DNA of 64,000 bases from Pilimelia anulata. GTDB taxonomy: Bacteria > Actinomycetota > Actinomycetes > Mycobacteriales > Micromonosporaceae. Positions 7,668 through 15,964 of the stretch are shown here, piece after piece. The translations under genes and the position numbers were made by a program. A model generated the notes under the pieces. The model made no database searches. It was not told the DNA's origin and saw only the letters and a list, made by a program, of their open reading frames with translations. The stretch's first letter is position 1. Every line of letters begins with the position of its first letter. The stretch spans positions 62,001 to 126,000 of the forward strand of contig NZ_BMQB01000002.1 in assembly GCF_014647895.1 (NCBI RefSeq). The letters are read 5' to 3'.

Positions 7668-8492
7668 ATGGGTTACGTCACCACCAGCGACGGGGCACGG
7701 ATCCACTACCACGACTGGGGCACCGGCGCCCCCGTCGTGTTCAGCCACGGCTGGCCGCTCACCGCGGACAGCTGGGAGGCGCAGCGGCTGTACCTCGCCG
7801 AGCAGGGGTACCGCTGCCTCGCCCACGACCGGCGCGGCCACGGCCGCTCCTCGCAGACCTGGCACGGCAACGACATGAACACCTACGCCGACGACCTGGC
7901 GGCGCTGCTCGACCACCTCGACCTGTACGAGGTCACGCTCGTCGGCTTCTCCACCGGCGGCGGCGAGGTCGCCCGGTACGTCGGCCGGCACGGCACCCGC
8001 CGGGTGGCCCGGGTCGCGCTGGTCTCCGCGGTCCCGCCGTTCATGCTGCGCACCGACGACAACCCCGACGGCGTACCGGGGGAGGTCTTCGACGGCCTGC
8101 GCGCCGCCTCCCGGGCCGACCGCTCGCAGCTCTACCGCGACCTCGCCGACGGCCCGTTCTTCGGCCACAACCGGCCCGGCGCGGACCGGTCGCAGGGGAT
8201 GCGGGACGCGTTCTGGCGGCAGGGCCTGCAGTCCGGCCACCGCAACGCGTACGAGTGCATCGCCGCGTTCTCGGCCACCGACTTCCGGTCGGACCTGGCC
8301 GCGTTCGACGTGCCCACGCTCGTCATCCACGGCGACGACGACCAGATCGTCCCGTTCGAGGTCGGCGGCCGGGCCTCCGCCGGGCTGATCAAGGAGGCCG
8401 AGCTGCGGGTGTACGAGGGCGCCCCGCACGGCATCACCGACACCCACCGGGACCGGCTCAACGCCGACCTGCTCGCGTTCCTCCGCTCGTGA
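7668..8492 (+). CDS. Alpha/beta hydrolase, non-haem chloroperoxidase-like
   Basis: Serine hydrolase of the cofactor-free haloperoxidase/esterase group; such enzymes hydrolyse esters and can form peracids. The 274-residue product starts [20 protein letters not shown]. It has [10 protein letters not shown] (oxyanion hole), the nucleophile elbow [12 protein letters not shown] near residue 95, HGDDDQIVP with the acid residue, and HGI with the catalytic histidine near 250. The start at 7668 fits the family; an in-frame start at 7515 would add 51 unrelated residues. It probably shares a transcript with the next hydrolase, 40 bases downstream. The natural substrate is unknown. Confidence 0.88.
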   Translation: MGYVTTSDGARIHYHDWGTGAPVVFSHGWPLTADSWEAQRLYLAEQGYRCLAHDRRGHGRSSQTWHGNDMNTYADDLAALLDHLDLYEVTLVGFSTGGGEVARYVGRHGTRRVARVALVSAVPPFMLRTDDNPDGVPGEVFDGLRAASRADRSQLYRDLADGPFFGHNRPGADRSQGMRDAFWRQGLQSGHRNAYECIAAFSATDFRSDLAAFDVPTLVIHGDDDQIVPFEVGGRASAGLIKEAELRVYEGAPHGITDTHRDRLNADLLAFLRS

Positions 8493-8532
8493 CCCCCGGC
8501 GCCGAGCCGCCCCCTTCCGGCAAGGAGCCGAC

Positions 8533-9339
8533 ATGCCCGACGGACCCGACACCATCGTCCTCATCCACGGCCTCTGGGTCACCCCGCGGAGCTGGGGCGC
8601 GTGGGTCGACCGCTACCGCGGCCGCGGCTACCGGGTGCTGGCGCCCGCGTACCCCGGCTTCGAGGTGGAGGTCGAGGCGCTCAACGCCGACCCGACCCCG
8701 ATCGAGCGGGTGACGCTGCCCGGCATCCTCGACCACCTCGTCGGCATCATCGGGAAGCTCGACCGGCCGCCGATCCTGATCGGCCACTCCGCCGGCGGCG
8801 CGCTCACCCAGATCCTGCTCGACCGCGGATACGGCGCGGCCGGCGTCGTGCTCAACTCGGCCCCGACCGAGGGGGTGGCGGTGGCGCCGCTGTCCCAGCT
8901 CAAGTCGACGTTCCCGGTCCTGCGCAACCCGGCCAACCGGCACCGGGCGGTGCCGTTCACGCCGGAGCAGTGGCACTACGCGTTCGCGAACACGTTCGGC
9001 GAGGCGGAGTCGCGGGAGCTGTACGAGCGCTTCCACATCCCGGGGCCCGGCGGGATCGTCTGGAACGGCGTGCTGGCCAACTTCCAGCCCGGCCACCAGG
9101 ACGCGTGGGTGGACTACGGCAACGCGGCGCGGCCGCCGCTGCTGTTCCTGTCCGGCAGCGAGGACAACCTGATGCCGCCGCGGATCCAGCAGTCGAACCT
9201 GAAGCACTACCACGGCGAGGGCACGATCACGGAGATCGAGGAGTACGCCGGCCGCGGCCACCTGATGCCGGTCGAACCGGGCTGGGAGCAGATCGCCGAC
9301 CACGCCCTCTCCTGGGCGGAGAACCACACCCGCCGCTGA
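8533..9339 (+). CDS. Alpha/beta hydrolase
   Basis: Second alpha/beta hydrolase, only distantly similar to the first. The 268 residues have the strand-loop IVLIHGLWVTPRSWGAWVD, nucleophile elbow GHSAGG near residue 83, LSGSEDNLMPP with the likely acid residue, and GRGHLMPVEPGW with the catalytic histidine. Many actinobacterial esterase or lactonase-like proteins look like this and no substrate can be named. AAGGAG precedes the ATG. The pair of tandem hydrolases ends before an inverted repeat at 9371 that could serve as terminator. Confidence 0.85.
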   Translation: MPDGPDTIVLIHGLWVTPRSWGAWVDRYRGRGYRVLAPAYPGFEVEVEALNADPTPIERVTLPGILDHLVGIIGKLDRPPILIGHSAGGALTQILLDRGYGAAGVVLNSAPTEGVAVAPLSQLKSTFPVLRNPANRHRAVPFTPEQWHYAFANTFGEAESRELYERFHIPGPGGIVWNGVLANFQPGHQDAWVDYGNAARPPLLFLSGSEDNLMPPRIQQSNLKHYHGEGTITEIEEYAGRGHLMPVEPGWEQIADHALSWAENHTRR

Positions 9340-9370
9340 CCGCCACCCCGCCCCGCCGGCTCTTCGGCGA

Positions 9371-9421
9371 TCATGGGGTCAGGTACCTCCGCGCGGTCTC
9401 TCGAGGTGCGTGACCCCATGA
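9371..9421. repeat. Long imperfect inverted repeat
   Basis: TCATGGGGTCA with GGTACCTC, and the reverse complement at 9403-9421, form 18-bp arms with 3 mismatches around a 13-base loop. It lies 31 bases after the hydrolase stop. It may be a terminator or a dispersed intergenic repeat unit. Confidence 0.65.
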
Positions 9422-9514
9422 GCGCGGGCCGGCTGGCGGGCGGTTCAGTCGAGGCGGGGCGGGCGCTGGGTCGACGGCGAGGACGCTGGCCGCACTCGCC
9501 GTCCCCGGCGCAGA

Positions 9515-9597
9515 CGATTGTGGCTGTAGCCACGAATCAGTAGCTGATACTCTAGGCCACAGCCATCAAATCATCGTCCTGATTCAGGGTTGTGGCC
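9515..9597 (+). promoter_or_regulatory. Probable autoregulatory operator of the XRE-Fic pair
   Basis: A palindrome GTGGCT-GT-AGCCAC (9520-9533) lies in an AT-richer stretch, with further half-sites GGCCACAGCC (9555) and TGTGGCC (9591) up to the start codon. This is the usual layout for an XRE regulator that represses its own operon. Confidence 0.5.
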
Positions 9598-10047
9598 ATG
9601 AAGAGCTCCACCGCAAGGCTCAGCCGACGAGCCCTCGACCGCCGGTTGGCCGGCGCTGCCGCCGCGCTGCGCGTGCCACCGCCGCCCGCGGGCTGGATCC
9701 GCGCCATCCGGGACGCACTGGGCATGTCCGCCGCGGACCTATCCCGGCGCATGGGTGTCAGCGGCGCCACGGTCAGCGACATCGAACGATCCGAACGCGA
9801 CGGCCGGGTCCGCCTCGACACGCTCGGCCGCGCGGCGGACGCGCTGGACTGCGACCTGGTCTACGTGCTGGTTCCGCGCACCGGGCTCGACGACTTCGTC
9901 CGACGTACCGCGATGAGGCGGGTGCGCGAGCAGGTCGCCGCGGTCGACCGCGGCATGGATCTGGAGGCGCAGTCGACCACGATCGACGAGAGCGCGGTAC
10001 TCGCCGAGGTGGAGCGCTTGATCGACTCCGGACTGGTTTGGAAGTGA
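9598..10047 (+). CDS. XRE-family regulator, mobile mystery protein A type
   Basis: Helix-turn-helix protein of the family named mobile mystery protein A, regularly paired with a Fic-domain protein B. The 149 residues include RAIRDALGMSAADLSRRMGV then SGATVSDIERSERDG (HTH, about residues 37-70) and the typical ADALDCDLVYVLVPR after it. I chose ATG 9598, with AGGG upstream; GTG 9592 is possible. It overlaps the fic gene by 4 bases (GTGA). It probably acts as repressor or antitoxin of the pair; that role is inferred from gene order and family. Confidence 0.82.
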   Translation: MKSSTARLSRRALDRRLAGAAAALRVPPPPAGWIRAIRDALGMSAADLSRRMGVSGATVSDIERSERDGRVRLDTLGRAADALDCDLVYVLVPRTGLDDFVRRTAMRRVREQVAAVDRGMDLEAQSTTIDESAVLAEVERLIDSGLVWK

Positions 10048-10646
10048 GCCGGTTCGCCCAGCCGCCCGGTGCGACCCCGCTGGAACTCGACGACATCGAG
10101 GGACTCCGCCCGTCGTGGGTCACCACGCTCGGCGACCTCAACGAAGCGGAGGCCGAGAACGTCCTACGTGGCCGCATGTGGGCGGCGGGCCGCCGGGCGA
10201 AGTGGTGGTACCTGGACGAGGCCGCCCTGCGGGACCTGCACCGCCGGCTCTTCGGGGAGGTCTGGCGGTGGGCGGGGGAGCTGCGACGCCGGCAGACGAA
10301 CATCGGCATCGAGCCGTACCTGATCGCACCGGCCCTCCGGGACCTCCGCGACGACCTCCGGGTCCAGGTGGGCCTGGACCGAGACGGCGGGCCGGCGCTG
10401 CCGGTGGACGAACTGGTGATCCGGTACCACCACCGTCTCGTGGTGATCCACCCCTTCCGCAACGGCAACGGCCGGCTGTCCCGCCTGGCGGCGGACCTGC
10501 TGATGGCCGACCTCGGCGGCCCAGCGCTGACCTGGGGCGGCACGGACCTGGTCGCCCCCTCGACGCTCCGCGGCGAGTACCTGGCCGCGCTGCGGCGGGC
10601 CGATGGCGGGGACTTCGCCAGCCTGCTGACCTTCGCCCGTCGATGA
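10044..10646 (+). CDS. Fic-domain protein, mobile mystery protein B type
   Basis: Fic proteins transfer AMP or related groups from nucleotides to hydroxyl side chains of targets. The 200-residue product carries the intact active-site motif HPFRNGNGR near residue 135, with catalytic His and the phosphate-binding GNGR, and upstream helices WYLDEAALRDLHRRLFGEVW. No clear (S/T)xxxE(G/N) inhibitory helix is seen in it. The GTG at 10044 overlaps the regulator stop, so translation is coupled; TTG 10038 is an alternative. The pair behaves like a toxin-antitoxin-like module often carried on mobile DNA, but no integrase or att site is visible here. Confidence 0.85.
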   Translation: MSRFAQPPGATPLELDDIEGLRPSWVTTLGDLNEAEAENVLRGRMWAAGRRAKWWYLDEAALRDLHRRLFGEVWRWAGELRRRQTNIGIEPYLIAPALRDLRDDLRVQVGLDRDGGPALPVDELVIRYHHRLVVIHPFRNGNGRLSRLAADLLMADLGGPALTWGGTDLVAPSTLRGEYLAALRRADGGDFASLLTFARR

Positions 10647-10712
10647 GCCCTGCGGCCGGTGCCCGCAAGTCGGCATCGGGGGTACCCGGCCGCGGGGGTC
10701 GGCGGACGCGGC

Positions 10713-10745
10713 AGCGCCCGGCCCCCTGAGGAGGGGCCGGGCGCT
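10713..10745. terminator. Bidirectional terminator between fic and M23 peptidase
   Basis: Perfect 13-bp stem AGCGCCCGGCCCC / GGGGCCGGGCGCT with a 7-base loop, midway between two convergent genes. Confidence 0.85.
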
Positions 10746-10758
10746 GGGTGTGCGCGGG

Positions 10759-11613
10759 TTACTTCAGGAGGACGCCCTTGGTCTTGAGCCAGGCGGTCGG
10801 GTTGATCGCGTTCTCGTGGGTCGCCGGCGGCGCGTGGACGTGGACCTCGAAGTGCAGGTGCGGCCCCGAGGAGTTGCCCGACGAGCCGGTGATGCCGATG
10901 AGCTGCCCGGCGCTCACCTTCTGCCCCACCTTCACGTACGGCTTGCGGGCGAGGTGGCAGTACCGGGTGACCACGTTCGCGGCGTGCTTGATCTCCAGGT
11001 ACCAGCCGCAGCCGCTGATGCTCACCGAGCCGTCCTTGTCGCAGCTGTAGCCGCGCGGGACGTTGCAGTACACGCCGATGACCTGGCCCGCGGCGGCGGC
11101 GCGCAGGGCCGCGCCCTTGCGGATGGCGATGTCGATGCCGTCGTGGCCGGGGCGCCCGGCCTCGCGGAAGCCGCTGCCGGCCGCGCCGGGCACGGGGGCG
11201 GTCCAGCCGTACTTGCTGACGACCGCGCCGGTGGACGTGGTGGGCTTGGTGGCCGGCGGGAGGACCTGGCCGGCGCCCGCGCACGGCGGGATCTTGGCGC
11301 TGCCGCGGACGATGTACGCGTCGGAGGCGTAGCGGCCGCCGGAGAGGCGGTTCCACAGGTTCGTGGTCCGGACGGTGCCGTAGATCTTCTGGCCGACGAC
11401 CTGGCAGACCAGGGCGAGTCGGGTGCCGGTGCGCACGGTCGAGGTGCGGGCGGTCACCGTGGACGGTCCGTAGCGGACGTTCAGCGTGCCGGAGACCTTG
11501 ACGGTGCCCATGACGTTGGCGGCCGCGGCCGGCATCGGGGACCCCGCGAGCGTGCCGATGGCAACGCCCAGCGAAGCCAGGATCGTGATCGCGAGGTGGC
11601 GTGGCCTGCCCAT
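10759..11613 (-). CDS. Secreted M23-family peptidoglycan endopeptidase
   Basis: Exported zinc metallopeptidase that cuts peptidoglycan cross-links. The 284-residue protein has a signal peptide (hydrophobic core about 8-24, AAA cleavage near 32-34), an SH3-like domain (about 36-105, NVRYGPSTVTARTSTVRTG), a short linker, and a lysostaphin-type domain. Zinc ligands are visible in GHDGIDI (HxxxD) and PHLHFEV (HxH), with YCHL before them. All are intact. GGGGAGGAG precedes the ATG. It is monocistronic between a convergent terminator and the signal peptidase gene. A likely role is wall remodelling in growth or spore release. Confidence 0.92.
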   Translation of the reverse strand: MGRPRHLAITILASLGVAIGTLAGSPMPAAAANVMGTVKVSGTLNVRYGPSTVTARTSTVRTGTRLALVCQVVGQKIYGTVRTTNLWNRLSGGRYASDAYIVRGSAKIPPCAGAGQVLPPATKPTTSTGAVVSKYGWTAPVPGAAGSGFREAGRPGHDGIDIAIRKGAALRAAAAGQVIGVYCNVPRGYSCDKDGSVSISGCGWYLEIKHAANVVTRYCHLARKPYVKVGQKVSAGQLIGITGSSGNSSGPHLHFEVHVHAPPATHENAINPTAWLKTKGVLLK

Positions 11614-11841
11614 CCCGACGTGCTCCTCCCCGGGCGTATCGGGTGGTCAACGCCCACTACCAAGGGTCGGCAGCCGGCGTTTGACCGGCGTTGCCCGCGG
11701 AGTGCCAACGGGTTGCAACCACGCCCATCACTGCGGTGCACTCGCGCACCGAACGGGACCGAGAGGCCTCCCGGGCGGATGCGTCGATCCGCGCGGGAAA
11801 CCCCTCGGCGAGCGTGCGGGCGGGCGTTGTCGGGCCGGCGG

Positions 11842-12903
11842 TCAGCGGGCGACCGGGCGGCGCGGCTGCCAGAGCACCACGATGGAGATCAGGACGACGA
11901 CGGCGGCCAGCGGCGCGTACTGCCGGTGCTGGAACCACAGGACCGGCAGGCCGACGACCGGGATGCGCAGCCGGGCGGTGCCGCGGACGTTCTCCCGCGG
12001 GACCGGCGTGGTGTCGTTGGCCTTGTTCGCGTCGCCCTTGGTGACCAGCGTGCCGTCCTTGCGGTGCTTGACCAGGCGGTGCAGGAGCAGCTTGCCCGGC
12101 TGGGCCGGGTCGTCCATCAGGATCACGGTGCCCTTGGGGATGTCGCCCACCCGGTCCTTGGCGACCGGGGAGGTGGCGACGACGTCGCCGACCCGGATCG
12201 CCGGGGACATCGAGCCGGAGATGACGACCGAGGTCTGCCAGCCGAACGCCACCGGGGCGAGCGACCAGGCGATCATGCCGACGGCGAGCGCCAGGACGAG
12301 CCGGCGGACCAGGGTCAGCGCGGTCACGCCGTGGTCCCAGACCCGCTGGACGCGGGTGAGCTGCGGGGCCGGCGCCGGCGGCGCGACGACGGCCGCGAGC
12401 GGGCCGGCGGCGGCCAGCGCCGCGGCCGGGGCGAGGGCCGGGCGCGGGGCGGTGCCGGGCTCCTCCGATACGGGGCGGGTGGGGTTGGTGGCCGCGCCGG
12501 TGGGGTTCGCGGCGACCGCGGCCGCGCGGGCGGCGAGCACGTCCGATACGCCCACGGGGGCGGCGGCCGGCACCGCGCCGGCGGGCGTGACCGGTACGCC
12601 GGGCGCCACCGCGGGGGCGGCGACCGGCACAGTAGCCGGCACGACCGGTACACCGGGGGTCGCCGGGACGGCCGGGGCCGCCGGGGCGACCGGCGCCGCA
12701 GCGCCGGCCGGGTCAACCACCGGACGCGGGTAGCTGTCCGTGATGTCCGGTTCGGGAGTGGCCGTGACGGCGTCGACCGGGGCCGCGCCGATGGCGGCGG
12801 GGTCGGTCGCGGGCAGGGCCTCCGGCGTCTCCCCCGCGCCGCGGCGGCCGCGCAGGAGTCGCCAGGGCCCACCCTTGGCTGCGTGGCGTGCAGGTGCGGA
12901 CAT
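11842..12903 (-). CDS. sipW: SipW-type (ER-like) signal peptidase I with long Ala/Pro N-terminus
   Basis: Membrane protease that cuts signal peptides. The 353 residues begin with about 180 residues of Ala/Pro/Val-rich, probably disordered cytoplasmic sequence. Then come a first membrane segment (about 198-218), VISGSMSPAIRVGDVV with catalytic Ser231, LLLHRLVKH with His275 in place of the bacterial Lys, TKGDANKANDTTP with Asp291, and a second membrane segment (about 328-345). A Ser/His/Asp set marks the archaeal/ER class to which B. subtilis SipW belongs. SipW processes TasA-like proteins. Here two TasA-like genes lie divergently across 150 bp, and a CTCA-N16-GCCGAC element precedes this gene. 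The long N-terminus is unusual. Confidence 0.88.
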   Translation of the reverse strand: MSAPARHAAKGGPWRLLRGRRGAGETPEALPATDPAAIGAAPVDAVTATPEPDITDSYPRPVVDPAGAAAPVAPAAPAVPATPGVPVVPATVPVAAPAVAPGVPVTPAGAVPAAAPVGVSDVLAARAAAVAANPTGAATNPTRPVSEEPGTAPRPALAPAAALAAAGPLAAVVAPPAPAPQLTRVQRVWDHGVTALTLVRRLVLALAVGMIAWSLAPVAFGWQTSVVISGSMSPAIRVGDVVATSPVAKDRVGDIPKGTVILMDDPAQPGKLLLHRLVKHRKDGTLVTKGDANKANDTTPVPRENVRGTARLRIPVVGLPVLWFQHRQYAPLAAVVVLISIVVLWQPRRPVAR

Positions 12904-12948
12904 CCGCCTCGTCCCCCTCCGAACGACGTGTTCTCACTGAAGGGGAGA

Positions 12949-12974
12949 GTCGGCCGTACGGCGGCGGACATGAG
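12949..12974 (-). promoter_or_regulatory. FliA-type promoter candidate for the signal peptidase
   Basis: On the minus strand CTCA, 16 bases, GCCGAC. It is back-to-back with the next promoter; the two -35 elements are 15 bp apart. The distance to the ATG is about 45 bases with GGAGG in between. Confidence 0.55.
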
Positions 12975-12989
12975 CTGATCGGGTTACCG

Positions 12990-13018
12990 CTCAGCACCGC
13001 CCGGGTGCGGCCGATAAG
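12990..13018 (+). promoter_or_regulatory. FliA-type promoter of the TasA-like operon
   Basis: CTCA, 16 bases, GCCGATAAG. The -10 part matches the classical GCCGATAA exactly. It lies 37 bases before the ATG at 13055, leaving room for a short leader with GGGAGG. Confidence 0.78.
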
Positions 13019-13054
13019 TGGGTCCACGACGGCTGGCGACCCGGGAGGACCCGA

Positions 13055-14254
13055 ATGCTCCGCGCGTATGGACGGCACCTACACGACACCTGGCGTGGCG
13101 TGTGGGCGATGCTGTTCTTCGGCGCCTTCGGGCTTCTGATCATCTTCGGCTCGACCCCGCAGAACATGGCGGACCCCGTCCGGATGTCGCAGATCGCCAG
13201 CGTGGCGCTGAGCGACGACGACTCGGGCCACGCCATGTTCGACGTTACCCGACTGCGGCCGGGCCACCAGGTGAGTCGGTGCATCGCCGTCCGGTACGAC
13301 GGGCTGCCCGGCGGCAGCGAGGTCCGGCTGGTGGCGCAGAACATCAACGACACCACGCCCGGCGGCGCGACCCTGGCCGACCACATCCGGGTGCAGGTCA
13401 GCCGCGGCACGGTCGGCTCCTCGGCGAGCTGCACCGGGTTCGACGGCGCCGCCATCTACGCCGGCTCGCGCAGCCTGTCCGACCTGGGCGTGGCCGGCGG
13501 CGTCGGCACCGGCTGGACGCCCGTACCGAACCAGACCCGGGTCTTCCGGATCACCATCTGGCTGCGCAGCGACGCGCCGCAGAACCTGCAGGGCAAGAAG
13601 TTCAACGCGGACCTGATCTGGGGCATGACCACCGTCGGCAGCGCTCCCCCCGCGCCGCCGACGGCCGCACCGACGACGACCCCGCCGCCGGTGCCGACCG
13701 ATCCGCCGGTGACGACGCCGCCGACCGACGACGAGGACGCGCCGGGCGTGGTCCCGACGACCGAGCCGTCGCCGACCGGCACCCCCCAGCCGGACGTCAA
13801 GCCGAGCCGCAGCACGCCGGGCGACAGCCTGCCGACCCTCACGCCGACGGCGGCGCCGCCCGCGGTGCCGGACAACGGCGGCGGGGACGGCAACAACGGC
13901 GGCCAGCCGCGGAACGGCGACGGCGGTGGCGGCGGCGACACCGCCCGCGGCCCGATCGGCAACGCGGTGAAGGGCATCTCCAACGCGGTCGGCAAGGCCA
14001 CCGAGGGCCTGACCGCGTTCACCAAGGCCGCCGGCAAGGCCGCGGCGGCGGCGGCGAAGCGCCCGCAGTACCCGTTCGTCTCGATCGGGATCATGTTCCT
14101 CTTCCTGCTGGCGCAGGACCGGTTCGACCGGCGGGACCCGAAGCTGGCGCTGGCGCCGGTGATGAGAGAGCCGTACCTGATCTTTGCCGAATCGGCCGAG
14201 GCTGCCGACAGGACAGGTGACTACATCAGGTTCGACGAGCCGAAGGGGGGGTGA
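13055..14254 (+). CDS. Membrane-anchored TasA/camelysin-like surface protein
   Basis: Not a named protein, but the ectodomain clearly resembles the secreted protein at 15965. Both read ALSDDDSGHAMF or TLTDNDSGSAMF, share a Cys pair (Cys76 and Cys126 here), and end with QG-five residues-D-two residues-W. Layout of the 399 residues: signal anchor (about 16-33), beta-rich domain (about 45-192), Pro/Thr linker (195-275), Gly-rich stretch, an Ala/Lys helix (310-340), a second membrane segment (about 346-360) and a 40-residue tail. The anchor lacks the AAFS end of SipW substrates, so it probably stays in the membrane and may seat an extracellular fibre. GGGAGG precedes the ATG. The diguanylate cyclase starts 4 bases after its stop. 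Confidence 0.72.
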   Translation: MLRAYGRHLHDTWRGVWAMLFFGAFGLLIIFGSTPQNMADPVRMSQIASVALSDDDSGHAMFDVTRLRPGHQVSRCIAVRYDGLPGGSEVRLVAQNINDTTPGGATLADHIRVQVSRGTVGSSASCTGFDGAAIYAGSRSLSDLGVAGGVGTGWTPVPNQTRVFRITIWLRSDAPQNLQGKKFNADLIWGMTTVGSAPPAPPTAAPTTTPPPVPTDPPVTTPPTDDEDAPGVVPTTEPSPTGTPQPDVKPSRSTPGDSLPTLTPTAAPPAVPDNGGGDGNNGGQPRNGDGGGGGDTARGPIGNAVKGISNAVGKATEGLTAFTKAAGKAAAAAAKRPQYPFVSIGIMFLFLLAQDRFDRRDPKLALAPVMREPYLIFAESAEAADRTGDYIRFDEPKGG

Positions 14255-14257
14255 GCG

Positions 14258-15913
14258 ATGCAGACGCGGGTCAAGGCGGGGGAACTCGTACCGATCGAGG
14301 ATCGGGTGCAGTGGACTCTCGGCACCCGGCTCGTCTTCGCCATCCTGGTCGGGGCCGTATGGCTGACCGGCCTCGGGGGCAAGGCGCACGGGGACACACA
14401 CGTCTGGGTACTGGGCCTGGTCGGCTGGCCGCTGGTGACGGTGCTCGCGCTGTTCGCGGGCCGGCTCGGCCGGCGCGTCGCGCGCACGTCGCTCACGGCG
14501 ACGATGCTGGGCGACGGCGTCTTCCTGGCGTTCGCCTGGTGGGCCACCGGCGCGCTGGGCAGCCCGCTGAGCTACCTGGTCATCCTGCACGCCATCTCGG
14601 TGACGCTGCTCGCGTCGTTCCGGACCGGCGCCAAGCTCACCGTCTGGCACAGCATGCTCGCGCTGCTGCTGCTGGAGGCGACCCGGGCCGGCGTGATCGG
14701 CACGTCCGGCGCCGACTTCTCGCAGGGCAACCTGTGGCTGTACCTGGCGGCGATGTGGACGGCCGTGCTCGGCACCGCGTCCTTCGCCGCGCACAACGAG
14801 CGGGAGCTGCGCCGCCGCCGGTACGACAGCGAGGTGCTGCACCAGTTCGGCCTCGACGTCGTCGCCAAGGCCGACTCGGCCGGCGTCGCCGTGGCCCTGG
14901 CCGAGTTCGCCCGCGCCGAGCTGGGCGCGCACCGGACCGCGGTGGTCGCGTACAGCGCGGACACCAACGACAGCCAGGCGGCCAACCGGCTGCTCGCCGT
15001 CCTCGTCGACGGCGACCGGGACGCGATCGTGCAGCGCATGATCGCCACGCCGTACCGCACGTCGGTCGTCACGGCCGCGACCGCCTCGGGGCAGACCCTG
15101 CTGCGCTCGCGCCTGGACGGGTCCTCGGACCCGTGGCTGTCCGAGGTCATGCCCGGCGCCCGTGCGGTGATCATCGTGCCGTTCGCGCTGGAGCAGGTCC
15201 GCGGCGCGCTCGTCATGCAGATGGGCCGCAGCGGCAACTGGGCGCCGCGGGTCGAGCGGCGGGTCGTGAACACCGCCGAGCAGGCCACCAACCAGGCGGC
15301 CGGGGCGCTGGAGCTGTCCGTGCTCACCGAGCGCCTGCGCGCGCTGTCGCACACCGACGGCCTGACCCGGGTGGCCAACCGCCGCCGCTTCGACGAGGTC
15401 CTGGAGACCGAGTTGCAGCACGCGGCGGCCACCGGTACCCAGCTCGGGCTGCTGCTGGTCGACATCGACCACTTCAAGCGGCTCAACGACACGTACGGCC
15501 ACCAGGTCGGCGACGAGGTACTGCAGCAGGTGGCCAAGGCCATCCGCAACGAGTGCCCCGACCCACACCTGGTCGCGCGGTACGGCGGTGAGGAGTTCGC
15601 CGTCGTCCTGGTCGGCACCGACCCCGTGGGCGGCCTCGCGGCCGCCGAGGGGGTCCGCCGGGCCATCGCGAACTCCACCAGCTCGGTCGCCGTCACGGCC
15701 AGTCTCGGCGTGGCGTCCTACCCCGGCCACGGGCTCAGCCCCGCCGAGGTCATCGCGGCCGCCGACGCCGCCCTTTACCGGGCGAAGGCGAACGGCCGCA
15801 ACCAGGTACAGGCCGGCGAGGCTGCCGCGCCGAGCAAGTTCGGCCGAACGGCCGACAGCGTCGAGCTGCCCGCTCAACAGGAAAGTTCAGGCAGCCCGAC
15901 CACTGCCCGATGA
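14258..15913 (+). CDS. Membrane diguanylate cyclase (GGDEF)
   Basis: Makes c-di-GMP from two GTP. The 551 residues comprise five or six N-terminal membrane helices (about 25-185), a GAF-like segment (about 200-350) and a GGDEF domain starting LSHTDGLTRVANRRRFDEVL. Metal site LLLVDIDHFKRLND and the active motif RYGGEEF (near 447) are intact. The usual inhibitory RxxD is replaced by PDPH, so product inhibition may be lost. A Lys/Arg-rich and Gln-rich tail follows. It lies between the two TasA-like genes with gaps of 3 and 51 bases, implying one operon and a link from c-di-GMP to this surface system. Confidence 0.9.
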   Translation: MQTRVKAGELVPIEDRVQWTLGTRLVFAILVGAVWLTGLGGKAHGDTHVWVLGLVGWPLVTVLALFAGRLGRRVARTSLTATMLGDGVFLAFAWWATGALGSPLSYLVILHAISVTLLASFRTGAKLTVWHSMLALLLLEATRAGVIGTSGADFSQGNLWLYLAAMWTAVLGTASFAAHNERELRRRRYDSEVLHQFGLDVVAKADSAGVAVALAEFARAELGAHRTAVVAYSADTNDSQAANRLLAVLVDGDRDAIVQRMIATPYRTSVVTAATASGQTLLRSRLDGSSDPWLSEVMPGARAVIIVPFALEQVRGALVMQMGRSGNWAPRVERRVVNTAEQATNQAAGALELSVLTERLRALSHTDGLTRVANRRRFDEVLETELQHAAATGTQLGLLLVDIDHFKRLNDTYGHQVGDEVLQQVAKAIRNECPDPHLVARYGGEEFAVVLVGTDPVGGLAAAEGVRRAIANSTSSVAVTASLGVASYPGHGLSPAEVIAAADAALYRAKANGRNQVQAGEAAAPSKFGRTADSVELPAQQESSGSPTTAR

Positions 15914-15964
15914 AGAATGCAGGCGTCGCAGCGGCGCTGGCTACAGGAGACGCAGGAGGATCCC

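Noticed and set aside
9592..10646. Integrated prophage or transposon around the XRE-Fic pair
   Set aside because: No integrase, transposase, tRNA or matching att repeats are visible in the flanks.
13079..15877. A 932-codon minus-strand frame opposite the TasA-like operon
   Set aside because: No domain or ribosome site; the plus-strand genes have strong family signatures and normal codon bias.
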